In this document: piece after piece, positions 42,565-50,643 of the stretch
Position numbering within the stretch: the stretch's first letter is position 1
Layout of the letters: each line of letters begins with the position of its first letter
NCBI RefSeq assembly: GCF_030811475.1
Contig: NZ_JAUSQV010000001.1
Location: forward strand, 1,302,001 to 1,366,000
DNA from: Nakamurella flavida
Lineage (GTDB): Bacteria > Actinomycetota > Actinomycetes > Mycobacteriales > Nakamurellaceae
Length of the DNA: 64,000 nt
Reading direction: 5' to 3'
The notes under the pieces: generated by a model
Told to the model about the DNA's origin: nothing
Databases searched by the model: none
What the model saw: the letters and a program-made list of their open reading frames with translations, nothing else
Made by a program: the position numbers and the translations under genes

Positions 42565-43442
42565 CCACCGACCGCGCCACCGCGGAGAAGTACCTGGCCA
42601 CCCGCAAGGAGCTGGCCGACGCCCCCGTCGAGGACGTCATCGCCGCGCTGACCGCCATGGCGACGCAGATCCGGCTGTGGGACCTGGAGATGATCAACCG
42701 GGCCAAGCTGGGTCACATCGGCGGCGACTTCTCCGTCACCGACATCCTCACCACGCTCTACGGCGCCGTGTTGAACGTCGACCCCACCAACCCGACGGAC
42801 CCCGAGCGCGACCGGTTCATCCTCAGCAAGGGGCACACCGCCGGCGCCCTCTACTCGACCCTGGCCTACTGCGGCTTCTTCCCGCAGGCCGAGCTGGCCA
42901 CCTTCGCCCAGGCGCTGTCACCGCTCAACGGTCACCCCAACCGCACCAAGGTGCCCGGCGTGGAGACCAACACCGGCCCGCTGGGCCACGGGTTCCCCGT
43001 CGCCGTCGGCCACGCGCTGGCCGCGAAGCTGCAGGGTTCGCCGCGCCGCACCTTCGTGGTGATGGGTGACGGCGAGATGCAGGAGGGCAGCAACTGGGAG
43101 GCCGCGATGACCGCCGCCCACTACGAGCTGAGCTCGGTCACCGCGATCATCGACCGCAACCGGTTGCAGCAGGGTGCGGGCACCGAGGACACCAAGACCC
43201 TCGAGCCGTTCCCGGACAAGCTGGCCAGCTTCGGCTTCGAGGTCCGCGACATCCCCGGCCACGACTTCGCCGCCCTGCTGCTGGCCACCCAGCCCTCCAC
43301 CACCGGCAAGCCCGTCGCCGTCATCGCCAACACCGTCAAGGGCAAGGGCGTGTCCTTCATGGAGAACCGGGTCGAGTGGCACCACAAGGTCCCGTCCGAC
43401 GAGCAGGTCACCCAGGCCGTCCAGGAGCTGACGAACGCATGA
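42558..43442 (+). CDS. Transketolase, N-terminal subunit
   Basis: A 294-residue protein with the thiamine-diphosphate-binding half of transketolase: KLGHIGGDFSVTDIL, LSKGHTAGALYSTLAYCGFF, TGPLGHGFPVAVGHALA, and the metal/ThDP motif GDGEMQEGSNWEAAMTAAHY. Two-subunit transketolases act in pentose metabolism and in dedicated sugar catabolic clusters. The ATG at 42558 is used. It is coupled to the C-terminal subunit by an ATGA overlap, so the subunits should be made in equal amounts. Confidence 0.93.
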   Translation: MLTTDRATAEKYLATRKELADAPVEDVIAALTAMATQIRLWDLEMINRAKLGHIGGDFSVTDILTTLYGAVLNVDPTNPTDPERDRFILSKGHTAGALYSTLAYCGFFPQAELATFAQALSPLNGHPNRTKVPGVETNTGPLGHGFPVAVGHALAAKLQGSPRRTFVVMGDGEMQEGSNWEAAMTAAHYELSSVTAIIDRNRLQQGAGTEDTKTLEPFPDKLASFGFEVRDIPGHDFAALLLATQPSTTGKPVAVIANTVKGKGVSFMENRVEWHHKVPSDEQVTQAVQELTNA

Positions 43443-44419
43443 GCACCCCCACCGAAACCCCTCCCGCAGCACCCACTTTCGACTGTCGGAAGGCCTTCGC
43501 CGAGGAGATCATCGCCCTGGCGCAGGAGGACCCGCGCATCGTCGCGGTCTGCAACGACTCCGTCGGCTCCTCGAACCTCACCGGCTTCCGCGACGCCTTC
43601 CCCGATCGCCTGATCAACGTCGGCATCGCCGAGCAGGATCTCGTCGGCGTCGGCGCCGGTCTGGCCAACGGCGGGATGATCCCGTTCGTCAGCGCCGCCG
43701 CGCCGTTCCTCACCGGCCGCGCGCTGGAGCAGATCAAGGCCGACGTCGCCTACAGCGCCACGCACGTGCTGCTCTGCGGGCAGAGCCCGGGCATGGCCTA
43801 CGGCGAGCTCGGCCCCACCCACCACTCCATCGAGGACCTCTCCTGGACGCGGGCCATCCCGGGCCTGCGGGTACTCGTCCCGGCCGACCCGCAGGAGACC
43901 CGCGCCGCCGTCCGGTACGCGGTGGGGAACCCCGGCGGCTACTACATCCGCATCCCGCGGCACGCGGTGCCGGCGGTCAATCCCGAGGGCACCGGCTTCG
44001 AGCTGGGGCGGTCCGTTCGACTCGCCGGTCACTCCCCCGGGGGTGAGGACGTCACCGTCATCGCCATCGGCACCCTGGTCTCCCGTGCGCTCGCCGCCGC
44101 GGAAACCCTGCGCGCCGAGGGCATCTCGGTCCGGGTGATCAACATGTCCACCGTGTCGCCGCTGGACGCCGACGCGGTGCTCGCCGCCGCCCGGGAGACC
44201 CGCGGCATCGTCACCGCCGAGGAGGCCATCGTCAGTGGTGGGCTCGGCGCGGCCGTGGCCTCGCTGGTCGTGCAGAACCAGCCGGTCCCCATGCGGCTGC
44301 TCGGGCTGACCGAGTTCGCGCCGACCGGCAGCACCGATTTCCTGCTCGAGCACTTCGGGCTCACCGCCGACGGCATCGTGGCCGCGGTCCGCGAGGTCCT
44401 CGGACATGGCGGAGCCTGA
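43439..44419 (+). CDS. Transketolase, C-terminal subunit
   Basis: A 326-residue protein with the pyrimidine-binding and C-terminal domains of transketolase. INVGIAEQDLVGVGAGLANG carries the glutamate that activates ThDP, followed by GQSPGMAYGELGPTHHSIED, LRVLVPADPQETRAAVRYAV and VTAEEAIVSGGLGAAVASLV. It pairs with the N-terminal subunit immediately upstream. The start overlaps that gene by four bases (ATGA), and its end overlaps the kinase gene by 14 bases, so the three are tightly coupled. Confidence 0.93.
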   Translation: MSTPTETPPAAPTFDCRKAFAEEIIALAQEDPRIVAVCNDSVGSSNLTGFRDAFPDRLINVGIAEQDLVGVGAGLANGGMIPFVSAAAPFLTGRALEQIKADVAYSATHVLLCGQSPGMAYGELGPTHHSIEDLSWTRAIPGLRVLVPADPQETRAAVRYAVGNPGGYYIRIPRHAVPAVNPEGTGFELGRSVRLAGHSPGGEDVTVIAIGTLVSRALAAAETLRAEGISVRVINMSTVSPLDADAVLAAARETRGIVTAEEAIVSGGLGAAVASLVVQNQPVPMRLLGLTEFAPTGSTDFLLEHFGLTADGIVAAVREVLGHGGA

Positions 44420-45878
44420 CCTGATCCTGGCGGTCGACCAGGGCACCAGCTCCAGCAAGGCGCTCCTGGTCGACCACCGTGGCGCCATCGTGTCCCGGGG
44501 CAGCGGTGCCCTGGGACAGCAGACGCCCCGACCGGGCTGGGTCGAGCAGTCCGCCGCGGACATCTGGGCCAGCATCCAGACCGCGGTCGCCGGTGCCCTG
44601 GCCGGGCAGGACCCGTCCCGCATCCGGGCCGTCGGGCTGTCCACCCAGCGGGAATCGTTGCTGCTGTGGGATCGCGCCACTGGCGAGCCGGTCGGTCCGC
44701 TGGTCAGCTGGCAGGACCAGCGGACCGCCGGGGCGTGCCGCGCCCTGCTCGCCACCGGCGCGGACGACATGGTCCGGCGGGTCAGCGGCCTGCCGATCGA
44801 CCCGATGTTCTCCGCCGCCAAGGCCCAGTGGCTACTCGACACCCACGACCCCGACCGGCGCCGCAGCACCCGCGGTGAGCTGTGCCTGGGCACCGTGGAC
44901 AGCTGGCTGCTGTTCCGGCTCGGCGCCGGCCACGTCATCGAGGTCGGCAACGCCGCCCGCACCCAGCTGATGAACGTGCGCAGCCGCACCTGGGACCCCC
45001 AGCTGCTGGAGCTGTTCGGCGTCCCCGCCGAGTGCCTGCCGGTGATCGCCGCCTCGACCGGCCCGTTCACCACCGCCGGCGCCCTGGCCGGGGTGCCGGC
45101 GCACGTCCCGGTGGCCGCGGTCATGGGTGACTCGCACGCCGCGCTCTTCGCGCACGGGGCGTGGGCGGCCGGTCAGGTCAAGGCCACCTACGGCACCGGC
45201 TCCTCGGTCATGGGCGTCACCGACCGCACCACCGACCTGGCCGGCGGGCTGTGTCTCACCGTCGCCTGGCAGGACGGCGACACACCCACCTTCGCCGTGG
45301 AGGGCAACATCCGGGCGAGCGGGGCCACCCTGGGCTGGCTCGCCCGTGCGGTCGACTCGACCCCGGCGCGACTCGCCGCACTGGCCGAGACGGCGGACGG
45401 CGGCGGGGTCCACCTCGTCCCCGCCTTCAACGGACTCGGGGCCCCCTGGTGGGACAACGAGGCGGTCGGCACGATCAGCGGCCTCACCCTGGGCACCGGC
45501 CTGCCCCAGCTGGCCCGGGCCGCCCTGGAGAGCATCGCCCTGCAGGTCGAGGACGTGGTCCACGCGGTCGACGACACCGTCGCCCCGGTACCGGAGCTGC
45601 TCGCCGACGGCGGCGCCTCGGCGAACCCGTTCCTCATGCAACTACAGGCCGACATCAGCGGCCGCACCGTGCGGCGGGCCCTGGACGCCGACCTCTCCCC
45701 CCTGGGCGCCGCCCACCTGGCCGGCCGCGCCGTGGGCCTGTGGGACACCACGGCGTTGGCCGCCCTCCCCCGTGCGCACCAGGACTTCGTCCCGCGGTCC
45801 ACGGCCGAGGAGCGCGAGCGGGGCCGGAGTGCCTGGCGCGCCGCCCTGGCCCGCAGCCGGGGGCAGAGCGTCCGGTGA
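44406..45878 (+). CDS. FGGY family carbohydrate kinase (glycerol-kinase-like)
   Basis: A 490-residue sugar kinase of the FGGY family. LILAVDQGTSSSKALLVDH is the ATP-binding start, STQRESLLLWDR and SWQDQRT match the glycerol-kinase subgroup, and VPAFNGLGAPWWDNEA plus LLADGGASANPFLMQLQADI are the family landmarks. Glycerol kinases carry a similar QRE-T motif, but the gene neighbours suggest a ketose or branched sugar kinase instead. The ATG overlaps the transketolase C-subunit by 14 bases. No transporter gene is present in the cluster. Confidence 0.88.
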   Translation: MAEPDLILAVDQGTSSSKALLVDHRGAIVSRGSGALGQQTPRPGWVEQSAADIWASIQTAVAGALAGQDPSRIRAVGLSTQRESLLLWDRATGEPVGPLVSWQDQRTAGACRALLATGADDMVRRVSGLPIDPMFSAAKAQWLLDTHDPDRRRSTRGELCLGTVDSWLLFRLGAGHVIEVGNAARTQLMNVRSRTWDPQLLELFGVPAECLPVIAASTGPFTTAGALAGVPAHVPVAAVMGDSHAALFAHGAWAAGQVKATYGTGSSVMGVTDRTTDLAGGLCLTVAWQDGDTPTFAVEGNIRASGATLGWLARAVDSTPARLAALAETADGGGVHLVPAFNGLGAPWWDNEAVGTISGLTLGTGLPQLARAALESIALQVEDVVHAVDDTVAPVPELLADGGASANPFLMQLQADISGRTVRRALDADLSPLGAAHLAGRAVGLWDTTALAALPRAHQDFVPRSTAEERERGRSAWRAALARSRGQSVR

Positions 45879-45907
45879 CCGCGCGGCCCATCTACCGTGC
45901 ATGACCG

Positions 45908-45938
45908 AGTAGTGGGCACCGCAACCTACTGCTAGCGT
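45908..45938 (+). promoter_or_regulatory. PadR operator and leaderless promoter
   Basis: TAGCGT (45933-45938) ends six bases before the padR GTG. Just upstream AGTAG (45908-45912) and CTACT (45926-45930) form an inverted repeat spaced by 13 bases, which would overlap the -35 and fit an autoregulatory PadR site. Confidence 0.5.
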
Positions 45939-45944
45939 CGGCTC

Positions 45945-46286
45945 GTGCCCGCCGCCCAGGACCCCGTCCTCACCCAGTTGCGCAAGGGTGTCCTGGAGTA
46001 CTGCGTGCTGGCCCTGCTGCGCGACGCCCCCGCGTACGGCGTGGAGATGACGGCCCGGCTGGCGCTGCACCCGGCCCTGTTCGCCAGCGAGGGCACCCTA
46101 TATCCGCTCCTGTCCCGCCTGCGGCGGCAGCTCTGGGTGGACACCTTCTGGCAGGAATCGAGCTCCGGGCCGCCCCGCCGCTACTACCGACTGACCCCGG
46201 AGGGCGAAGCGGCGCTGGCTGCGTTCGCCCGCGCCTGGGAGCCGTTCACCGAAGACGTCGACGCCGTCCTGAAGGAGACCCGATGA
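45945..46286 (+). CDS. PadR family transcriptional regulator
   Basis: A 113-residue winged-helix regulator. KGVLEYCVLALLRDAPAYGVEM, GTLYPLLSRLRRQLWV and RRYYRLTPEGEAALAAFARA are the PadR signature. The GTG at 45945 is leaderless. It is coupled by ATGA to a membrane protein gene, a very common PadR partnership in Gram-positives. The signal is unknown. Confidence 0.92.
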   Translation: MPAAQDPVLTQLRKGVLEYCVLALLRDAPAYGVEMTARLALHPALFASEGTLYPLLSRLRRQLWVDTFWQESSSGPPRRYYRLTPEGEAALAAFARAWEPFTEDVDAVLKETR

Positions 46287-46828
46287 CCGCGCTCCTCGAG
46301 CATCCGTTGATCGCGGCCTACCTGGCCGACCTGGATCGAGCCCTGGCCGGGACGGACCCGATCGAACGGGCTGACATCGTCGCCGGGGTCCGGGAGGACC
46401 TCACCGAGCGACTGAGCGGGGGACGGGACCCGAGCCCGGACGAGATCCGTGCGGCACTGGGCGTTCTCGGCCCGGTCGACCGGATCGCCGCCGCGGCGAC
46501 GCCCGCCCCTCCCCTCACCCCGGCGCCGTCCCCGGCCGGCAATCCGACGGCCGGACCCCTGCTGCTGGCTGGGGCACTGCTCGGCGTCGTCCTGCTGCCG
46601 ACCCTGTTCCCGTCGGTCGCGGTCTGCCTGGTCGTCCTGGTCGCGGCGCTCGTCGTCCGCCACCGACGCACCGCGCGGCACCGCAGCCTGGTCACCGCAG
46701 CGACCGTCGTCGCCGGCCTGGGCCTGCTGGCCGGAGCCTTCGTCCTGCTGTTCCTCGTGCAGGCGTCGAGCGGACCGGTCACCACCGATCCGGTCCAGGT
46801 CGGCCTGGGGCTGCCCGGGGTGCGCTGA
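46283..46828 (+). CDS. PadR-associated membrane protein (HAAS/DUF1700-like)
   Basis: A 181-residue protein with a helical N-terminal domain (LIAAYLADLDRALAGTDPIERADIVAGVREDLTER in parts: IAAYLADLDRALAG, ADIVAGVREDLTERL; residues about 9-50), a Pro linker and two or three membrane helices. The N-terminal arrangement fits the HAAS sensing domain that accompanies PadR regulators. The ATG overlaps the padR stop. The function is probably to pass a membrane signal to PadR. Confidence 0.7.
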   Translation: MTALLEHPLIAAYLADLDRALAGTDPIERADIVAGVREDLTERLSGGRDPSPDEIRAALGVLGPVDRIAAAATPAPPLTPAPSPAGNPTAGPLLLAGALLGVVLLPTLFPSVAVCLVVLVAALVVRHRRTARHRSLVTAATVVAGLGLLAGAFVLLFLVQASSGPVTTDPVQVGLGLPGVR

Positions 46829-46864
46829 TCCATCACCCGGGTCGGCCTGCGGAGACGCAGGGGA

Positions 46865-48382
46865 TCAGTACGGCGGGGCGCCCCAGACGACCACGTCGTC
46901 ACCGACGGAAAGCGTGTCGAAGAACGTCTCCGAGGCCGCGCCCGACAGGTGGATACAGCCGTGCGACTGGTCACTGAGACTGCCCTGGTGGAAGGCGATC
47001 CCGCCGTCGAAGAACACGGAGTTCGGCATCGGAGCGTTGTTGAAGATGCTGGACTTGTGGTTCTTGTCCAGCCAGTACACGTCGAACGTCCCGGTGCCGG
47101 TGCGGTACCCGGCGCGGCCGGAGGTGATGGGGACGGGCCCGTAGGTGATGACGCCGTTGCTCTGCAGCCAGGCCTGCTGGGAGCTCAGGTCGACACAGGC
47201 GGATGCCGACGCGGGGCACGGGTTCGCGGCCTGCAGGCCGGCGGCGGCACCGGCGGCCGGATTGACCGGCGGAGTCGTCGCGGTGACGGTCTTCTCGCCC
47301 TGTCCCGGCTGGAAGCGGGTGTCCCCGGAGTAGGTGACCGCGATGGTGTGCGTCCCCTCGGACACCGCGGGCAGGGTGGTGCGGACGGTGCCGTCCGGGC
47401 CGACCGGACCGGCCAGGAGTTGCGTCCCGTCGGCGGTCACCACGACCTGACCGGTCGGGGTGTCCGGGGTGCCGATCACCGAGACGACGACGGGGATGTC
47501 CGTGCCGGGCAGGGGTTTCGTGGACGTCTCCGGCAGCGAGATGGCCACGTCGACGTTCGTCTGCGCGGACTGCAGGGTCATCGCCCCCTCCGCCGGGTCG
47601 ACCGCGGCATTGCCCGCGTAGGTGACGCGGTAGTCGTGGGCGCCTGGGTCGGCCCGGTTCAGGTACCGCAGATCGGCGACGCCGGTGGCGTCGGCGGTGC
47701 CCTGGGCGAGCACGGTCTCCCCGTCGAGCAGGGCGACCGGTCCGCTGAGGTCCGGGGTCGGCACGCTCGGCTGCACGGCGATCCGGACGGTCGCCGTGTC
47801 GCCGTATCGGACGGTCCCCACCCCGGAAGCGGTGACCGCGGTGCCGGAGACCGCGGCGCCGGCCTTGGCGATGCTCACCGGCGTGCTGGTCTCCGCCGCC
47901 GCGGTCAAGGCGGCGTCGGTGGGGGTGAACCGAGCGGTCAGGACGTGCTCTCCCGGGCCGAGGCCGGCCGGTGCGGCGAAGGCGGCGCGGCCGCCGGCGA
48001 GGGGCTGCGCACCCAGCGGAGTGGCGTCCAGGTCGACGGTCAGGGTGCCCTCGGCCGGAGCACCGGTGGCCAGCGTGGCCGCACCCTGCACGGTGAAGAA
48101 CCCGTCGGCGCCCCGGACCGCCTCGACGGCCAGGGTCACCGCGGCGGGCGCCGGGGCGACGGATGTCGAGGTCGTCGGGGCCGTCCGGGTGGTCGCCGAG
48201 CTCGCCGGCGCGGACGGCGTGGTCTCCGACGCGGAACTGCTCGCGGTGGCCGCGGCCGGACGCAGGGTCGGGGCGGCGGGACCGCAGGCGGTGAGGACGG
48301 CGAGCAGGACGGCGGCGGCGAGCGCGACCCGCCCGGTCCGTCGGCGGTGCCGAGCCTCGGTGATGGTGCGGTCCCCGGTCAT
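46865..48382 (-). CDS. L,D-transpeptidase (YkuD) lipoprotein with Ig-like domains
   Basis: A 505-residue lipoprotein (lipobox LTAC) with a Ser/Thr linker, about three Ig-like beta domains (GLGPGEHVLTARFTPTD, HDYRVTYAGNAAVDPAEG, THTIAVTYSGDTRFQPGQG) and a C-terminal YkuD L,D-transpeptidase catalytic domain. The active-site motif is AFHQGSLSDQSHGCIHLSG, with the catalytic cysteine in S-H-G-C-I-H-L. It should form 3-3 crosslinks in peptidoglycan or attach proteins to it. The ATG at 48382 has GAGGGGA six bases upstream. It is convergent with the PadR unit. Confidence 0.93.
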   Translation of the reverse strand: MTGDRTITEARHRRRTGRVALAAAVLLAVLTACGPAAPTLRPAAATASSSASETTPSAPASSATTRTAPTTSTSVAPAPAAVTLAVEAVRGADGFFTVQGAATLATGAPAEGTLTVDLDATPLGAQPLAGGRAAFAAPAGLGPGEHVLTARFTPTDAALTAAAETSTPVSIAKAGAAVSGTAVTASGVGTVRYGDTATVRIAVQPSVPTPDLSGPVALLDGETVLAQGTADATGVADLRYLNRADPGAHDYRVTYAGNAAVDPAEGAMTLQSAQTNVDVAISLPETSTKPLPGTDIPVVVSVIGTPDTPTGQVVVTADGTQLLAGPVGPDGTVRTTLPAVSEGTHTIAVTYSGDTRFQPGQGEKTVTATTPPVNPAAGAAAGLQAANPCPASASACVDLSSQQAWLQSNGVITYGPVPITSGRAGYRTGTGTFDVYWLDKNHKSSIFNNAPMPNSVFFDGGIAFHQGSLSDQSHGCIHLSGAASETFFDTLSVGDDVVVWGAPPY

Positions 48383-48529
48383 CGACGTTCCCCTCGTCAC
48401 GGCCCTCGTCGGCCTGCCCCGCCCACCCCGACGGGCGCGGCCCCTGACCAGGACGTGTCGTCCGCCCCGGCGTTGCGTCAGCCTCTCACCCCCGGGTGAC
48501 GAACCGGTTGCGCTTTCCCGGCGTGGGCC

Positions 48530-49138
48530 TCAGGCGGCCCAGTCGCCGAGCGCACCCTCCAGCGCACCGAGGGCGGCGTCGAGCAACGGCCATCGTTCGT
48601 CCGGTGGGCAGCCGGCGGCCTGCCATCGCGCGCCGACGGCCTCGACGAACCCGACCCAGCCCCGGAGCGCCCAGTCGTGTCGACTCCCCTCGCCCGGGCG
48701 GAGCTGCTCGCGTACCACCTCCACCAGCTCGGCCCAGGCGTCCCGGCGGAGCGCGACCACGGCCGGTGGCTCCCCCGCCGTGTCCACCAGCGGCACCCCG
48801 GCCCCGGTGCGCCGCTCGAGGTGGTCCAGCAGGACGAGCACGGCGGCGCGCACGGCGTCGCGGGCGGAGCTGCCCGGGGGCAGCGCGGCCAGGGCGCGGG
48901 ATCGATCGGCCGCCAGGTCGTCCAGGGCCGCGCGGACCACCGCGGTGTAGAGCTCCGCCTTCCCGGGGAAGTACCGGTAGACCAACGCCTCGGACGCCCC
49001 GGCGGTCTCGGCGATCGCGGCGACCGTCGCGCGGGGATACCCGGACGCGAGGAAGGTGTGGCGGGCGGCGACCAGGATGGCCGCGCGCCGCTCGGCGGGG
49101 TCGAGGCGTACCCGGGGGGCGCGGTCCTGGCGGGGCAT
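48530..49138 (-). CDS. TetR family transcriptional regulator
   Basis: A 202-residue TetR repressor with the N-terminal helix-turn-helix (RRAAILVAARHTFLASGYPR, VAAIAETAGASEALVYRYF) and an all-helical ligand domain. The ATG at 49136-49138 is preferred: TAAGCT ends seven bases before it, and a GTG two codons upstream would sit inside the promoter. It is divergent from the GH13 enzyme, and a perfect palindrome AGTGAGC-TAC-GCTCACT lies between. It probably represses the GH13 gene and itself. Confidence 0.93.
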   Translation of the reverse strand: MPRQDRAPRVRLDPAERRAAILVAARHTFLASGYPRATVAAIAETAGASEALVYRYFPGKAELYTAVVRAALDDLAADRSRALAALPPGSSARDAVRAAVLVLLDHLERRTGAGVPLVDTAGEPPAVVALRRDAWAELVEVVREQLRPGEGSRHDWALRGWVGFVEAVGARWQAAGCPPDERWPLLDAALGALEGALGDWAA

Positions 49139-49145
49139 GACCACC

Positions 49146-49192
49146 AGCTTAGTGAGCTACGCTCACTGCGCTACTCAGTCCGACTCACTAGG
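49146..49192. promoter_or_regulatory. TetR operators in the tetR/GH13 divergent region
   Basis: AGTGAGC-TAC-GCTCACT (49151-49167) is a perfect 17-bp inverted repeat, and TAAGCT (49146-49151) beside it is the tetR -10, so a bound repressor would block it. A second, imperfect palindrome (49172-49192, CTACTCAGTCCGACTCACTAG) follows and ends in the GH13 ribosome site (AGGAGG). TACGCT (49158-49163) may serve as the GH13 -10. Confidence 0.75.
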
Positions 49193-49202
49193 AGGCACCC
49201 CC

Positions 49203-50438
49203 GTGCGTTTCCAGGACGCGATCCTCTGGCAGGTCTATCCGCTGGGCTTCTGCGGCGCCCCGATCCGGGAAGCGGCGACGCCCGCCCCGCGGCTGCGCCG
49301 CCTGCTGAACTGGCTCGATCACGCCGTCGAGCTCGGCACCTCCGGTCTGCTGCTCGGCCCGGTCTTCGCCTCCAGCACCCACGGGTACGACAGCCTCGAC
49401 CAGTTCGCCGTCGACCCCCGCCTGGGCACCGAGCAGGATCTGGCCGATCTCGTCGAGGCGTGCCACGACCGCGGCCTGGTCGTGGTGCTGGACGGGGTGT
49501 TCAACCACGTCGGGCGGGATCACCCCCGGTTCCGCCAAGCCCTGCTCGACGGACCGGACGGTCCCGACGCCGACCTGTTCGCGGTCGACTGGGCCGCGGA
49601 GGGCGGTCCGCACGCCGCCGTGTTCGAGGGCCACGACGCCCTGGTCGCGCTGAACCACTCCTCCGCCGCGGCGCGGGAGTACGTCCGGTCGGTGATGGAG
49701 TACTGGCTGGAGCGCGGCATCGACGGATGGCGGCTGGACGCGGCCTACACCGTGGACCCGACGTTCTGGGCGGCCGTCCTGCCCGCCGTCCGCGAGCGGC
49801 ACCCGGATGCCTGGTTCGTCGGGGAGGTCATCCACGGTGACTACGCCGACTTCGTCCGGCGGTCCGGAGTCGACACCGTCACCCAGTACGAGCTGTGGAG
49901 CTCGGTCGGGAACGCCATCGCATCGCGGAACTTCTTCGAGCTGGACTGGACCCTGCAGCGGCACAACGCCTTTCTGGCCGACTTCGTCCCGGCGACGTTC
50001 ATCGGCAACCACGACGTCACCCGGATCGCCAGCACCGTCGGCGAGGACCGCGCCGTCCTCGCGCTGGCCGTGCTGATGACCGTGGGCGGCATCCCCACCG
50101 TGTACGCCGGTGACGAGTTCGGCTACACCGGTGTGAAGGAGGAACGGGAGGGCGGCGACGACGCCGTCCGCCCCGAGTTCCCCGACACCCCCGGCGATGT
50201 CGCACCGTGGGGGGCATCCGTCCTGCAGGCGCACCGTCAGCTCATCGCCCTGCGCCGCCGGTACCGGTGGCTCGTCACCGCGACCACCACCGCCGAGGAG
50301 CTGACCAACACCCGCTACCGCTACCGGGTGCGGGCGGCCGGGGGTTCCGACGAGCTGCTGGTCGAGCTGGACATCGGCGATCGACCGTCCGGGCGGATCC
50401 TGGCCGGCGACCGGGTCGAATGGTCCACCGCCGGGTGA
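49203..50438 (+). CDS. Alpha-amylase family glycoside hydrolase (GH13)
   Basis: A 411-residue GH13 enzyme. The conserved regions are VLDGVFNHVG, DGWRLDAAY (nucleophile D179), WFVGEVIHG (acid/base E208) and FIGNHDVTR (D271). IPTVYAGDEFGYTGVKEE and VRPEFPDTPGDVAP occur after the barrel. The lack of a signal peptide makes it intracellular, so it probably acts on small alpha-glucosides or maltodextrins. The GTG at 49203 has a good AGGAGG site. It is divergent from TetR and probably repressed by it. Confidence 0.92.
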   Translation: MRFQDAILWQVYPLGFCGAPIREAATPAPRLRRLLNWLDHAVELGTSGLLLGPVFASSTHGYDSLDQFAVDPRLGTEQDLADLVEACHDRGLVVVLDGVFNHVGRDHPRFRQALLDGPDGPDADLFAVDWAAEGGPHAAVFEGHDALVALNHSSAAAREYVRSVMEYWLERGIDGWRLDAAYTVDPTFWAAVLPAVRERHPDAWFVGEVIHGDYADFVRRSGVDTVTQYELWSSVGNAIASRNFFELDWTLQRHNAFLADFVPATFIGNHDVTRIASTVGEDRAVLALAVLMTVGGIPTVYAGDEFGYTGVKEEREGGDDAVRPEFPDTPGDVAPWGASVLQAHRQLIALRRRYRWLVTATTTAEELTNTRYRYRVRAAGGSDELLVELDIGDRPSGRILAGDRVEWSTAG

Positions 50439-50643
50439 CATGCGCTGCCGCGCAGGCGTTCCGCGACGATGGCCGGATCGAGCTGCGGGGGTAGCGGAGC
50501 CCCACGGCGGCACCGTCCACCGATCGGGGGACACCACGCTTCCTCCCCCGCGGGGCACGACCGGCGGACGGGGGGCGGGGGCGGACGCGACGAGGGTGAT
50601 CCCAGGCCAGGAACAGCCTGACCCCGGACGAGCGAGGCACCGG

